Of a stretch of 64,000 nt of DNA, positions 34,366 to 42,916 are shown one piece after another. Numbering within the stretch: position 1 is the first letter of the stretch; the number at the start of each line of letters is the position of its first letter. Position numbers and translations under genes: made by a program. The stretch spans positions 944,501 through 1,008,500 of the forward strand of contig NZ_CP030028.1 of NCBI RefSeq assembly GCF_003586445.1. Direction: 5' to 3'. This DNA is from Bacillus sp. Y1 (GTDB taxonomy: Bacteria; Bacillota; Bacilli; Bacillales; Cytobacillaceae). The notes beneath the pieces are model-generated. The model did not search any database. It had not been told where the DNA came from and saw only the letters and a list, made by a program, of their open reading frames with translations.

Positions 34366-36282
34366 ATGGAAGTAAATATTCAATTCCCTGATGGAAGTAT
34401 GAAAAGATATAAAGAGGGTGTAACTTTAGAGGAAATCGCTCAGGGGATAAGCCCAAGTTTGCGGAAGAAAGTGATCGCCGGAATGGTGAACGGAATGATG
34501 TTTGATCTTAAAAGAGAGATCCATAACGATGCAAGTATTCAACTGCTTGAAAGAAATTCAGAAGAGGGTATTAAGATTATGAGACACTCAACTGCCCATG
34601 TGTTAGCTCAAGCGATTAAACGGTTGTATAATCATGTCCATTTATCTATCGGCCCAGTGATTGAAAATGGATTTTACTATGATTTTGATGTCCCAGAAAG
34701 CATTACAGTAAAAGACTTGGGGAAAATTGAAAAAGAAATGAAGAAAATCATTGCTGAAAACCTAAATATTGAAAGGGAAGAGTGGTCACGAGAGGAAGCG
34801 AAGCGAGTTTTTGCCCATGACCCTTATAAGCTTGAATTGCTTGATGCCATTCCTTCTGAAGAAAAAATAACTGTGTATCGTCAAGGTGAGTTCTATGATT
34901 TATGTCGTGGCCCGCATTTACCGTCCACTGGATATGTTAAAGAGTTTAAATTAACTCATGTTTCGGGAGCCTACTTTCGAGGGGATAGCAATAATAAGAT
35001 GTTACAACGTGTGTACGGAGTTGCTTTTACTTCAAAGGAAGAACTCGATGAATACTTCCACTTTTTAGAGGAGGCTGCTAAGCGTAATCATCGGAAGCTA
35101 GGAAGTGAACTTGAACTGTTCATGTTTTCTGAAGAAGCACCTGGAATGCCATTTTACTTAACAAACGGACAATTGATTCGAAATGAACTGGAAACATTTT
35201 TAAGGAAGATTCAAAATTCTTTTGACTATAAAGAGGTTCGAACTCCTTTTATGATGAATCAGCGACTATGGGAGCAATCTGGTCATTGGGATCACTATAA
35301 AGACAATATGTATTTCTCAGAAGTGGATGAACAAAGCTTTGCTTTAAAGCCGATGAATTGTCCTGGACATATGCTGATATTTAAGGATAAGTTGCGTTCC
35401 TATCGTGACCTTCCGATTCGTATGGCGGAGTTTGGTCAGGTGCACCGGCACGAATTTAGTGGTGCACTTAATGGGTTGTTACGGGTAAGAAGCTTTTGCC
35501 AAGATGATGCACATATCTTTGTAACACCCCAGCAAATAGAAGATGAAATTACTTCTGCTCTACAACTAATTGACTATGTATATAAAGTATTTGGGTTTGA
35601 ATATAGCATCGAGTTATCGACAAGACCGGAAGATTATATGGGGGAGAAGGCGTTATGGGATCGAGCAGAAGGGTCTTTGTTAAATGTTTTGAATAAACTG
35701 GGTCTTCCTTTTCAAGTTAATGAAGGGGACGGTGCATTTTATGGGCCTAAGATCGATATCCACATAAAGGATTCTTTAAAAAGGAGTCATCAGTGTGCTA
35801 CAGTTCAGCTCGATTTTCAAATGCCTGAAAAGTTTGACCTTTCTTATATTGATGAACAAAATAAAAAGGTACGACCTGTTGTTATTCACCGAGCTGTATT
35901 TGGATCTATTGATCGCTTCCTTGGTATCTTAATAGAGCATTTTGGCGGAGCCTTTCCTGCATGGCTAGCACCAGTTCAAGTCAAGGTAATACCAGTTTCG
36001 AATGATGTTCATCGGGAATATGTGAAGAAATTAAAACAGCTACTTAAAAAGGAAGAAGTTCGCGTGGAGGTTGATTTCCGTGATGAGAAGCTAGGCTTCA
36101 AAATAAGAGAAGCACAAATGAAAAAGATTCCTTATGTGCTAGTAGTAGGTGATCGTGAACAGGAAAATCAATCGGTTAGCGTGAGGCAGTATGGTTCAGA
36201 GAATTCGGTAGATATGGATTTTGAACAATTTACTAACATGCTTCGAAAGATGATTGTTGATAAGAAGTTATTAACATACTGA
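34366..36282 (+). CDS. thrZ: Threonyl-tRNA synthetase (ThrZ-type)
   Basis: A 638-residue class II synthetase that charges tRNA-Thr; Bacillus subtilis ThrZ is also 638 residues. Domains: TGS (1-63), editing domain with His74 and His78 of HxxxH, catalytic core and C-terminal anticodon-binding domain. The zinc ligands that recognise threonine are Cys332 (MNCPGH), His383 (DDAHIF) and His508 (VIHRAVFG). The frame is open another 85 codons upstream through the T-box, but AAAGGAGG before the ATG at 34366 fixes the start. The tandem T-box leader implies an inducible isoenzyme; a housekeeping thrS would lie elsewhere. Confidence 0.93.
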   Translation: MEVNIQFPDGSMKRYKEGVTLEEIAQGISPSLRKKVIAGMVNGMMFDLKREIHNDASIQLLERNSEEGIKIMRHSTAHVLAQAIKRLYNHVHLSIGPVIENGFYYDFDVPESITVKDLGKIEKEMKKIIAENLNIEREEWSREEAKRVFAHDPYKLELLDAIPSEEKITVYRQGEFYDLCRGPHLPSTGYVKEFKLTHVSGAYFRGDSNNKMLQRVYGVAFTSKEELDEYFHFLEEAAKRNHRKLGSELELFMFSEEAPGMPFYLTNGQLIRNELETFLRKIQNSFDYKEVRTPFMMNQRLWEQSGHWDHYKDNMYFSEVDEQSFALKPMNCPGHMLIFKDKLRSYRDLPIRMAEFGQVHRHEFSGALNGLLRVRSFCQDDAHIFVTPQQIEDEITSALQLIDYVYKVFGFEYSIELSTRPEDYMGEKALWDRAEGSLLNVLNKLGLPFQVNEGDGAFYGPKIDIHIKDSLKRSHQCATVQLDFQMPEKFDLSYIDEQNKKVRPVVIHRAVFGSIDRFLGILIEHFGGAFPAWLAPVQVKVIPVSNDVHREYVKKLKQLLKKEEVRVEVDFRDEKLGFKIREAQMKKIPYVLVVGDREQENQSVSVRQYGSENSVDMDFEQFTNMLRKMIVDKKLLTY

Positions 36283-36442
36283 ATAACTTTTAAGAAAATA
36301 CTGAAAACGAATTGAAAAATGGAAGAGAATAGTATAGTATTTATGTTGGATACAAGGTTTATCGCCTTGATCTATTGAATGATAAATGTAGGAAAATAAT
36401 AATGTAGGTTAACGGACTCTAGATATATACGCTAGATTTTAT

Positions 36443-36491
36443 AGCCACCGTAAGCAATAGGAATCTCTCCTATTGCTTACGGTGGCTTTTT
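36443..36491 (+). terminator. Very strong hairpin terminator between thrZ and the kinase
   Basis: A perfect 20-bp stem (AGCCACCGTAAGC... with five-base loop ATCTC) followed by T5. It lies 160 bp after thrZ and 49 bp before the kinase start, so it may end thrZ or act in a leader of the kinase gene. Confidence 0.88.
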
Positions 36492-36539
36492 ATATGTAGT
36501 TTACAAAAATATATATAAGAAAGGAGAGTATCCTGCCCA

Positions 36540-37649
36540 ATGGCTAATATTGGAGATGAAACTAAAAGCATTCTATTGAAGGAATTTATAGATATGAACA
36601 TAAAAAAAGGCTTTTCTATCCTCTCAAAGAGTAAGGATACCTTTTTGGTAATCTGCTCTCTAGGAAATATTGAATATGCCAGCCAGCCGTGTGAAGATCT
36701 TTTTGGTTATTCAACCAATCATTTGCAGAGGCTAGGATTAAAAGACCTATTCGATACAGATGTATTAAATGAAGGTCACTCTTTTTATGAAGGAAAATCA
36801 CAGGGAAAACGAATGACACTTGAATCAAGGGTAAAGGGGAAGGGCGACAAGACTACTGATGTAACGGTAACACTTATACCGATTTACTTGAAAGATCAAT
36901 GGATAGGCTCATATATCATTCTCGAGCAGTCTATCAATAATAAAGATAGTAATGATGTCATCGACCAGTTAGCGCAATTGTCAGAAAAGCGTGCAACTGC
37001 TGGTCACTTAGCAGCTGGGATTGCACATGAGATTCGTAATCCTATTACAGCTATAAAGGGATTTCTACAGCTATTAAAGGATGAGTATGAAGGAAATGAA
37101 ATTTATTACGGAGTTATTGATTCTGAGATCGAAAGAATAGAACTTATCCTAAGAGAGTTGATGGTTCTAGCAAAGCCAAATACGCAAAAGTATGAAAAGG
37201 TGAATATTCAGTTACTACTTGATCAGGTGCTGACCCTCATGGAACCACATGCGCTATTAAACAATATTCAGCTACAGAGAAATTTTTATTTTGATAACCC
37301 ATTCCTCTTATGTGATAACAATCAATTAAAACAAGTGTTTATTAATTTTATAAAAAATTCTATAGAGGCTATGCCGGATGGAGGAATTATTCGTATTGAA
37401 GGTGGAGTTTTAACAGACATGAGCATAGAGGTGTCAATTGTTGACGAAGGAAGTGGAATGCCGAAGGAAGTTCTTGATCGGGTGGGGGAGCTATTTTTTA
37501 CTACAAAGGAAAATGGAACGGGCTTAGGGATGCTTGTTAGTCAACAAATTATAAAGGAACATAAAGGAACGATTCATATTAAGAGCGACTCCAAGGGTAC
37601 ATGTGTGAAAGTACGATTTATGCCTGGTGAGAACCTCTTAGGCATTTGA
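36540..37649 (+). CDS. Soluble PAS histidine kinase, sporulation type
   Basis: A 369-residue cytoplasmic sensor kinase with no membrane helices. A PAS domain (about 20-130) precedes HisKA with the phosphorylated His163 in AHEIRNPITAIKGFLQLL, which is the form typical of phosphorelay kinases KinA-KinE, and the ATPase domain (N box NSIEAM, G1 DEGSGM, G2 GTGLGM). No response regulator gene is adjacent, as expected if it phosphorylates Spo0F. AAGGAGAG precedes the ATG by 12 bases. The link to sporulation is inferred from the His motif. Confidence 0.82.
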   Translation: MANIGDETKSILLKEFIDMNIKKGFSILSKSKDTFLVICSLGNIEYASQPCEDLFGYSTNHLQRLGLKDLFDTDVLNEGHSFYEGKSQGKRMTLESRVKGKGDKTTDVTVTLIPIYLKDQWIGSYIILEQSINNKDSNDVIDQLAQLSEKRATAGHLAAGIAHEIRNPITAIKGFLQLLKDEYEGNEIYYGVIDSEIERIELILRELMVLAKPNTQKYEKVNIQLLLDQVLTLMEPHALLNNIQLQRNFYFDNPFLLCDNNQLKQVFINFIKNSIEAMPDGGIIRIEGGVLTDMSIEVSIVDEGSGMPKEVLDRVGELFFTTKENGTGLGMLVSQQIIKEHKGTIHIKSDSKGTCVKVRFMPGENLLGI

Positions 37650-37657
37650 ATTAAATC

Positions 37658-37686
37658 TTGTGAACCGTTGAGAAAAATGGTATGAT
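37658..37686 (+). promoter_or_regulatory. Predicted promoter upstream of first MpsC gene
   Basis: TTGTGA, 17 bp, TATGAT, right after the kinase stop. It would give a leader of about 175 nt containing the hairpin at 37811. Confidence 0.45.
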
Positions 37687-37810
37687 ACTCCTTGTCTAAT
37701 GTCTTGCTGTCATTAGTTTTATAAGAAATAATACATTTATATACAATTTTATTATGATTTTTATTTAAAATGGTAAATGGTAGAAACTATTATATAGTCG
37801 TCTTAACCGT

Positions 37811-37849
37811 GGCCTAACTTCTTTTTTGAGAAGTTAGGCCTTTTTATTT
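37811..37849 (+). terminator. Terminator-like hairpin just before first MpsC gene
   Basis: GGCCTAACTTCT pairs perfectly with AGAAGTTAGGCC around six bases, followed by T5ATTT. It lies only 18 bp before the next start codon and downstream of a predicted promoter, so it could end the kinase transcript or attenuate the MpsC gene. Confidence 0.8.
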
Positions 37850-37866
37850 ATGTAAGGGGGATTTGA

Positions 37867-38556
37867 ATGCTAGCTACGCAAGATGATTTGCATGCTCTCA
37901 GTAGTTCATTTAGCAAGCTGCTTAAGAGAGGATTCGGGAAAGGACCTGAAACGTGTTATGCCGTATTAAAAGGAAACAAGCTTTACGTTTATTTACGGAG
38001 TTTTATGACACCTGCTGAAGAGGTTCTATATGGGAATCACCAAAACAATTTACTTACAGAATTTCGAACCTCCGTAATTCAATCACTTTCTAAAGAGCTC
38101 TTACAGGAATCGTCTAGACTCTTAGGTGTTCAGTTTGAATCCTTTTATCAAGATTGGAATTATGATACGAATTCAGGAATGTTACTTCTTGTTTCTAACA
38201 ATGTCAAAGTTGATATAAAGACAGAGGAAATGGTTAGTGATGGTGTGTACAAAGTGATTCGAACGGTCGGTGCTCGCTTACATAAACTGCCAGTTACTTT
38301 ACGAACTGTACCTTCTCCTACCAATTGCTATGTGGTTGAATCAAAAGGAATATTGCTACCGCTTGAAAAGTTAATTTATGAAAGAGGACAAACGGATCTT
38401 TTACTTACCCAAGCAAGAAATATTAAAAAGGGGTATTGGACGCATAAGAGTGTATTTGAAGAAATATTGAACCGTTCCGTTGAAGATATATTTATGATGT
38501 GGGACTATGGGGAAAACAAGCATTATTTAATTATAATATTTGGAAGAATAAATTAG
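37867..38556 (+). CDS. MpsC-family (DUF2294) protein, two-domain
   Basis: A 229-residue soluble protein. It appears to hold two DUF2294 (MpsC, PF10057) repeats: about 8-115 (SKLLKRGFGKGPETCYAVL, FQDWNYDTNSGMLLL-like end) and about 125-228 (VGARLHKLPVTLRTVPSP, EDIFMMWDYGENKHYLIIIF). MpsC was named after a Staphylococcus aureus locus for a membrane-potential-generating system; its biochemical role is not known. GGGGG precedes the ATG. A paralogue follows 147 bp downstream, and a PAS kinase lies upstream. Confidence 0.75.
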   Translation: MLATQDDLHALSSSFSKLLKRGFGKGPETCYAVLKGNKLYVYLRSFMTPAEEVLYGNHQNNLLTEFRTSVIQSLSKELLQESSRLLGVQFESFYQDWNYDTNSGMLLLVSNNVKVDIKTEEMVSDGVYKVIRTVGARLHKLPVTLRTVPSPTNCYVVESKGILLPLEKLIYERGQTDLLLTQARNIKKGYWTHKSVFEEILNRSVEDIFMMWDYGENKHYLIIIFGRIN

Positions 38557-38565
38557 CTGTCAAAT

Positions 38566-38604
38566 AGAGAGAAGTGGATTTTAGATCCACTTCTCTTTTG
38601 TTTT
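38566..38604 (+). terminator. Terminator between the two MpsC genes
   Basis: AGAGAAGTGGAT and ATCCACTTCTCT pair around a short loop and run into TTTT. Confidence 0.83.
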
Positions 38605-38702
38605 GGGAAAAAAGATAAAATCGAGGAGCTATGGGAAACCTAAATATACATCTTCAAATAGTGAGATTTTGGAATAAATAAATCAAAAGGGAGGTTAACA
38701 GT

Positions 38703-39416
38703 ATGTCTACAGAACCCTTTCAAGAAAAACTCATGAAAATAAGTAGCCTAACAAGTAAGATGTTACGGAAGAATTTTGGACGTGGTCCAGACTCTTGCTT
38801 TGCATTTGCTAACGGTCCATATCTTGTTCTATACATAAGAAGGTTTCTTTCCCCAATGGAATCTGTATTGCTTGAAAGTGGAAACTCAGACAAGATAGAC
38901 ATGTCCCGAACAATAGTCATGGATAAAATTTTAACTCAACTGAAGGGAATGCTCGAAATCGAATTAGGGGCAGATGTAAGATCAGCTTATCATGATTGGA
39001 ATTATTATCAAAATACAGGTATGATCACAATTGAATTTGAGAGTAATGTAACAGGGGCAGTTGCAAATAGTGAAGAAAATCCTATTTTTAAAAACCTAAT
39101 TGATGAGGTAAACCGAATAAGCATTATCGTACAGAAAAAACCGGAAAATACAAAAGCGTTTTTTATCACGCCAAGGGTGTATTTGGTCAAGAGAGAGGGA
39201 ATTTTGGTTGAAATTGAAAAGTCTTTAATTGACAAAGGCTATGAGCAAACTCTAATTGTTACAAAAGATGAATTAGAAAAATCATTTTTGCATCATAATG
39301 GACATTTTGAAGATATATTTAGCCTACCGGTTGCGGATATTTTTGTAGATTGGGATTTGCAAGCTGATAACAGCATCATTTGTTTTATTCTAAAGAATGA
39401 GCGGAGGAGCGAATGA
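38703..39416 (+). CDS. MpsC-family (DUF2294) protein, second paralogue
   Basis: A 237-residue paralogue of the preceding gene, with the same two-repeat plan: LTSKMLRKNFGRGPDSCFAF and YHDWNYYQNTGMITIEF in the first half, and NRISIIVQKKPENTKAFFITP and VADIFVDWDLQADNSIICFIL in the second. The repeated (Y)xDWNYxxNxGM motif is the clearest family mark. GGGAGG lies eight bases before the ATG. It is separated from the first copy by a terminator, so the two may be expressed differently. Confidence 0.75.
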   Translation: MSTEPFQEKLMKISSLTSKMLRKNFGRGPDSCFAFANGPYLVLYIRRFLSPMESVLLESGNSDKIDMSRTIVMDKILTQLKGMLEIELGADVRSAYHDWNYYQNTGMITIEFESNVTGAVANSEENPIFKNLIDEVNRISIIVQKKPENTKAFFITPRVYLVKREGILVEIEKSLIDKGYEQTLIVTKDELEKSFLHHNGHFEDIFSLPVADIFVDWDLQADNSIICFILKNERRSE

Positions 39417-39417
39417 A

Positions 39418-39468
39418 ATGAGTCATCTATTGGAACAGCAAGGGCTAAAGAAGATAAATGAAAATTAG
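39418..39468 (+). CDS. Possible 16-residue peptide after MpsC gene
   Basis: ATG behind a perfectly spaced GGAGGAG, overlapping nothing and two bases after the MpsC stop. It encodes MSHLLEQQGLKKINEN and stops before a terminator. It could be a real micropeptide, or the remnant of a longer lost gene. Confidence 0.3.
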   Translation: MSHLLEQQGLKKINEN

Positions 39469-39502
39469 TAAAGAGAAACCTAGAGAAAACTATATTACCT
39501 GG

Positions 39503-39541
39503 AAAGGAGATAGAACGAATAACCAGTTCTACCTCCTTTTT
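39503..39541 (+). terminator. Terminator after second MpsC gene
   Basis: AAAGGAG-TAGAAC and GTTCTA-CTCCTTT pair with one internal mismatch, followed by a T tract. Confidence 0.78.
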
Positions 39542-39581
39542 AGTTTGAGCTACGTCTTAAGAAGTATTTTTATGTGCGATA

Positions 39582-39610
39582 TTTACAGTGTAACAGTGTT
39601 ATGTTACATT
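39582..39610 (+). promoter_or_regulatory. yhbD promoter with palindrome in the spacer
   Basis: TTTACA (39582-39587), 17 bp, TACATT (39605-39610). The palindrome TGTAACA-N6-TGTTACA (39589-39608) fills the spacer. MerR-like regulators bind such spacer palindromes, and YhbD has a MerR-like N-terminus, so autoregulation is likely. Confidence 0.5.
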
Positions 39611-39632
39611 GGGGTGAGAAGAGGTGAATAAA

Positions 39633-40265
39633 ATGGAAGAACAGTTAATTTCAAAAAAGGACCTGTTAGAACAAACAGATATTACTTATGGTCAACTTTA
39701 TCGTTGGAAAAGGAAAAATTTAATACCTGAGGAATGGTTCATAAGAAAAGCTACTTTTACAGGGCAGGAAACTTTTTTTCCAAAAGAAAAGATTATTGAA
39801 AGAGTTAGTCAAATTAAAAATCTTAAAGATACAAAATCACTAGATGAGTTAGCGAATGTTTTTTCACCTCAGACGAAAGAAATAAAGCTATTAAAAAAGG
39901 AATTTATTGAACGGAACATTGTTTCGTCAAATACTATAGCTATTTTTGAGGAACAAATCGCATCACTTCAAATAATCCCCTTTCAAACAGCATTAAACTT
40001 GTATTTATTAGAAAAGGCGTTAGAAACTGGTGAGATAGGATGGGAAGAAGGAAAACAAGTAGTTCAAACCTTAAATGATCATTCTTCGAAATTGGAACTA
40101 CCTGCTTATTTAGTTGTTTTAAGAAAAATGGGTATTGTAACTGTCTTACTTGTTGGCAGCAGTAATAATTTTTATGTGGACGATAAGACAAAGGTAGCTA
40201 TACATCTAAATATCGAAAAGGTTATGGATGAATTACTTAATAATTTAGTGATTGGGGGTTTTTAG
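39633..40265 (+). CDS. yhbD: YhbD-like MerR-type regulator (DUF4004)
   Basis: A 210-residue protein. The N-terminal region resembles a MerR winged helix (SKKDLLEQTDITYGQLYRWKRKNLIP, then FFPKEKIIERVSQI). The remainder is the DUF4004-type domain with a predicted coiled and helical body. GAGGTG favours the ATG at 39633 over the GTG at 39624. Gene order yhbD-bacE-bacF is that of Bacillus subtilis. It probably regulates the operon; evidence is the HTH plus the palindrome in the promoter. Confidence 0.78.
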   Translation: MEEQLISKKDLLEQTDITYGQLYRWKRKNLIPEEWFIRKATFTGQETFFPKEKIIERVSQIKNLKDTKSLDELANVFSPQTKEIKLLKKEFIERNIVSSNTIAIFEEQIASLQIIPFQTALNLYLLEKALETGEIGWEEGKQVVQTLNDHSSKLELPAYLVVLRKMGIVTVLLVGSSNNFYVDDKTKVAIHLNIEKVMDELLNNLVIGGF

Positions 40266-40266
40266 G

Positions 40267-40923
40267 ATGACAATTGATAAGCCTTCCAATTTAAAGTTGG
40301 TTGGGGAAGGTAGTGCCTCTGGAGGAGTTTATGAAACTATTCGGGTTACCGGTCAGGGAAGTATTATTGGAGATGTTTCAAGTAAAAAGGCGAAGATCGT
40401 GGGCGAATGTACAATAAAGGGAAATGCAGAGGTAGAACAATTTTCAATAATAGGTAAGGGGGAAATAGAAGGAGATATTTCTTGTGAACAGTTGAAGTTA
40501 ACCGGTGATATACAGATAAAGAATAAGTTTAAAGCTAGTCACGTACATGCAAGGGGCTATATAACTTCAAACGGGAATATTGAAATAGAAAAAATGAATA
40601 TTAAAGGTGGATTCAATATTAATGGCATGCTTAATGTGGGTGAACTGAAAATAGATTTACAGTTGGCGCCAAGCTTTGTTCGTGAAATTGGAGGAGAAAA
40701 AATCACGATTACTAGGAGAAGTCTTGTTAATAGGTCAAGTACTCTCGAAGTGGAGTTAATTGAAGGCGATGAAATCTATCTCGAATATACTTCAGCACAG
40801 ATGGTACGGGGAGATGTCATTGTTATCGGTCCAGGATGTCACATTAACCAAGTTGAATACCGATCGTCGTACAAAAATAAACAGAAATACTCAGAAAATA
40901 TAAAAACAGTGGTACAGATTTAG
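40267..40923 (+). CDS. bacE: Bactofilin BacE (YhbE)
   Basis: A 218-residue bactofilin (DUF583), a cytoskeletal protein that polymerises through a right-handed beta-helix. Repeated short beta strands with hydrophobic/Gly patterning cover residues about 15-125 (GQGSIIGDVSSKKAKIVGEC, GKGEIEGDISCEQLK). A C-terminal domain follows (about 130-218), as in BacE. It starts one base after the yhbD stop. In Bacillus subtilis BacE and BacF are needed for flagellar hook and filament formation. The frame opens at a TTG at 40252, but GGGGG fits the ATG at 40267. Confidence 0.83.
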   Translation: MTIDKPSNLKLVGEGSASGGVYETIRVTGQGSIIGDVSSKKAKIVGECTIKGNAEVEQFSIIGKGEIEGDISCEQLKLTGDIQIKNKFKASHVHARGYITSNGNIEIEKMNIKGGFNINGMLNVGELKIDLQLAPSFVREIGGEKITITRRSLVNRSSTLEVELIEGDEIYLEYTSAQMVRGDVIVIGPGCHINQVEYRSSYKNKQKYSENIKTVVQI

Positions 40924-40944
40924 AGGAAATGGGAGGGGAATGAA

Positions 40945-41670
40945 TTGACTACACAAGAAAAAGGGAACTTAGTATTATCTGGAAACGGTGAAACAGCAGG
41001 TGGAACATTTGAAAAAGTTGTGATTAATGGTAGTGGAATTGTCAATGGACATATTGAATGCAATGAATTTAGGTGTAATGGATCTGCGAGAATTAATGGA
41101 AATATAAAAGCTCAAAATACAATAATAAATGGAAGTACAAAGGTACTTGGAGATGTTGTTTCAAAGAAAATGGAGATTCACGGACATTCAACAATAGAAG
41201 GAATGGTAAACTTTGGAGAACTAGAAATCAATGGACACACTAAAATAAAAAGTAGTATCAAGGGTGAAAAGCTATCCTTGGAGGGCATTACAAAAATCGA
41301 AGGTGATTGCGAAGTTGAAACAGCGTATTTAAACGGAGCATTTACGATAACTGGATTGCTAAATGCGGATGAAATTTCAGTACAATTGCATGGAAGGTCA
41401 TCTGTAAAAGAAATCGGTGGAGAAAAGGTTACTGTTAAAAGAGAAAATAGAATTTTATTCATATTTGAAAAGTTAATAAAGCCTTTGAGCAAAGAACTTC
41501 AGGTGGATCTCATTGAAGGTGACATTCTTAACCTAGAATATACGAAGGCAAATACGGTACGAGGGAATCATATCGTTATCGGACCGGGATGTAAAATTGG
41601 GGTCTTGGAGTATAGTGGCGACCTTCATCTATCAGATGAGGCTATAGTCAAAGAGAAAGTTAAGATATAA
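40945..41670 (+). CDS. bacF: Bactofilin BacF (YhbF)
   Basis: A 241-residue second bactofilin with the same plan: a beta-helix repeat region (about 20-140; INGSGIVNGHIECNEFRC, EIHGHSTIEGMVNFGELEING) and a C-terminal domain whose segments EIGGEKVTVKRE and VIGPGCKIG match those of BacE. TTG start behind GGGAGGGG. No clear terminator is seen after it. It probably co-assembles with BacE. Confidence 0.83.
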   Translation: MTTQEKGNLVLSGNGETAGGTFEKVVINGSGIVNGHIECNEFRCNGSARINGNIKAQNTIINGSTKVLGDVVSKKMEIHGHSTIEGMVNFGELEINGHTKIKSSIKGEKLSLEGITKIEGDCEVETAYLNGAFTITGLLNADEISVQLHGRSSVKEIGGEKVTVKRENRILFIFEKLIKPLSKELQVDLIEGDILNLEYTKANTVRGNHIVIGPGCKIGVLEYSGDLHLSDEAIVKEKVKI

Positions 41671-41802
41671 AGGTGTACGATTCTACCGTATTATTATTTA
41701 TCAAACAATACCTGTTCCCTAAAGAGAATCAAGCAAAATATGTTTAAAACCAAATAGCTACGTTCATAAAGATAATAGTATATTCTCCAAAGAGGTGTCT
41801 TT

Positions 41803-42180
41803 ATGATCGAGTTTCTGCAAGAGCTTTTCCATTCCAATAATCAATTAGTGACTTTTATCATTGGTGTAGTCTTTATATTTATAATCGTTTCAATCGTTCG
41901 CTCTATATTTCGAATGGCACTTCCATTTGTTGTCATTGGACTAGTAATGGTTGTTTTTCTTGGACATTCTCCTGATGATGTGATGAATAAAGGGAAGCAG
42001 TTTATTGCTCAAGGCTCTAATTTGATTCAAGACCTTTTGCCATTTATTCAGTCAGGTGACGGGGAAAAGGAGGGGGATCTTTCGGAAACACCTCCAGGGT
42101 TTGCTCCCTTTTCTGAGGAAGATGAAAACAAAGAAATTTTTAAAAATGATGAGAATGAACTTGAGATAAATAAGTTTTAA
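41803..42180 (+). CDS. Small membrane protein, unknown function
   Basis: A 125-residue protein. Two hydrophobic helices (about 15-32 and 38-53) are followed by an acidic, Pro/Glu-rich tail of 55 residues (SETPPGFAPFSEEDENKEIF). AGAGGTG precedes the ATG. I recognise no family. It follows bacF by 132 bp on the same strand and may share its transcript, since no terminator is visible. Confidence 0.6.
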   Translation: MIEFLQELFHSNNQLVTFIIGVVFIFIIVSIVRSIFRMALPFVVIGLVMVVFLGHSPDDVMNKGKQFIAQGSNLIQDLLPFIQSGDGEKEGDLSETPPGFAPFSEEDENKEIFKNDENELEINKF

Positions 42181-42277
42181 TTAGTCGTTATCGATGCCCC
42201 ACAAACTGTATACAAAGAAAAGAAATCCTTTTTTCCTCCATAAGGTTTCATTATAATTAGTGAAGAGGTGAAAGCTT

Positions 42278-42853
42278 ATGGCACGTGAACGGAAATTTTC
42301 CAATGAAGAACTGTTTCAGTTAGTAAAGAAAATGCTTCTTCAACATGGATATGAAGGATTCCATTTTGGCCTGTTAGCAGAGCAACTGGATGTTTCAAGA
42401 GGAGCCTTATATAAATATTACGAAAACAAAGATGAGTTAATTACGGATTTTATGCTGTATGAAATGCAGTTATTTATTGGAGATTTAGCTCAGATAGAAA
42501 ATCAGGGAGACTTTGAAGCCCGGTTTGATTTCTTAATGAAACTTATTTTTGATAAAGCAGAAGTTCATCAACTCATTACGGTTGTCCAACAAATGGGATC
42601 TAGTTCAAATGAAAAAGCAAAAGAAAATAAAGAACAGTTAGAAAAGCTTCCTTTAGAAATGTATCGATATCTGCAAAACTTTATTTCATTTGGGAAAAGG
42701 GAAGGCAAACTTAAGGAACATATTCCTGATAGTGTCATGCTCGGATTGATATTTCAATCCATAGCCATTCCAAATCATTTTGGTTTACCAAAGTCGGTTT
42801 GGGTGGATTCAATCAAGGAAATCATTAGTAAAGGAATGTTTGCACATTCATAA
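42278..42853 (+). CDS. TetR-family regulator of the MMPL pump
   Basis: A 191-residue TetR regulator. The DNA-binding domain (about 8-55) contains LLAEQLDVSRGALYKYYENKDEL, the recognition helix of the family; the C-terminal ligand domain is typical. GAGGTG precedes the ATG. It lies 108 bp upstream of an MMPL transporter on the same strand, with two matching operator-like sequences between them, so it probably represses the pump until an inducing lipid or drug binds. Confidence 0.85.
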   Translation: MARERKFSNEELFQLVKKMLLQHGYEGFHFGLLAEQLDVSRGALYKYYENKDELITDFMLYEMQLFIGDLAQIENQGDFEARFDFLMKLIFDKAEVHQLITVVQQMGSSSNEKAKENKEQLEKLPLEMYRYLQNFISFGKREGKLKEHIPDSVMLGLIFQSIAIPNHFGLPKSVWVDSIKEIISKGMFAHS

Positions 42854-42870
42854 TTGACACAACTGTCACT
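42854..42870 (+). promoter_or_regulatory. TetR operator candidate 1
   Basis: TTGACACAACTGTCACT. It contains TGACA-N4-TGTCA and matches, at 14 of 17 positions, the minus-strand reading of the site at 42917-42934. It starts one base after the tetR stop. Confidence 0.45.
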
Positions 42871-42914
42871 TACGCTTGATAATAAGGGTGGCAATTGTGT
42901 TTTTATTTTTATTC
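42858..42914 (+). terminator. Imperfect terminator after tetR gene
   Basis: ACACAACTG-CAC-TTA can pair with TAAGGGTGGCAATTGTGT with bulges, followed by T5AT5ATT. It overlaps operator candidate 1. Confidence 0.5.
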
Positions 42915-42916
42915 AA

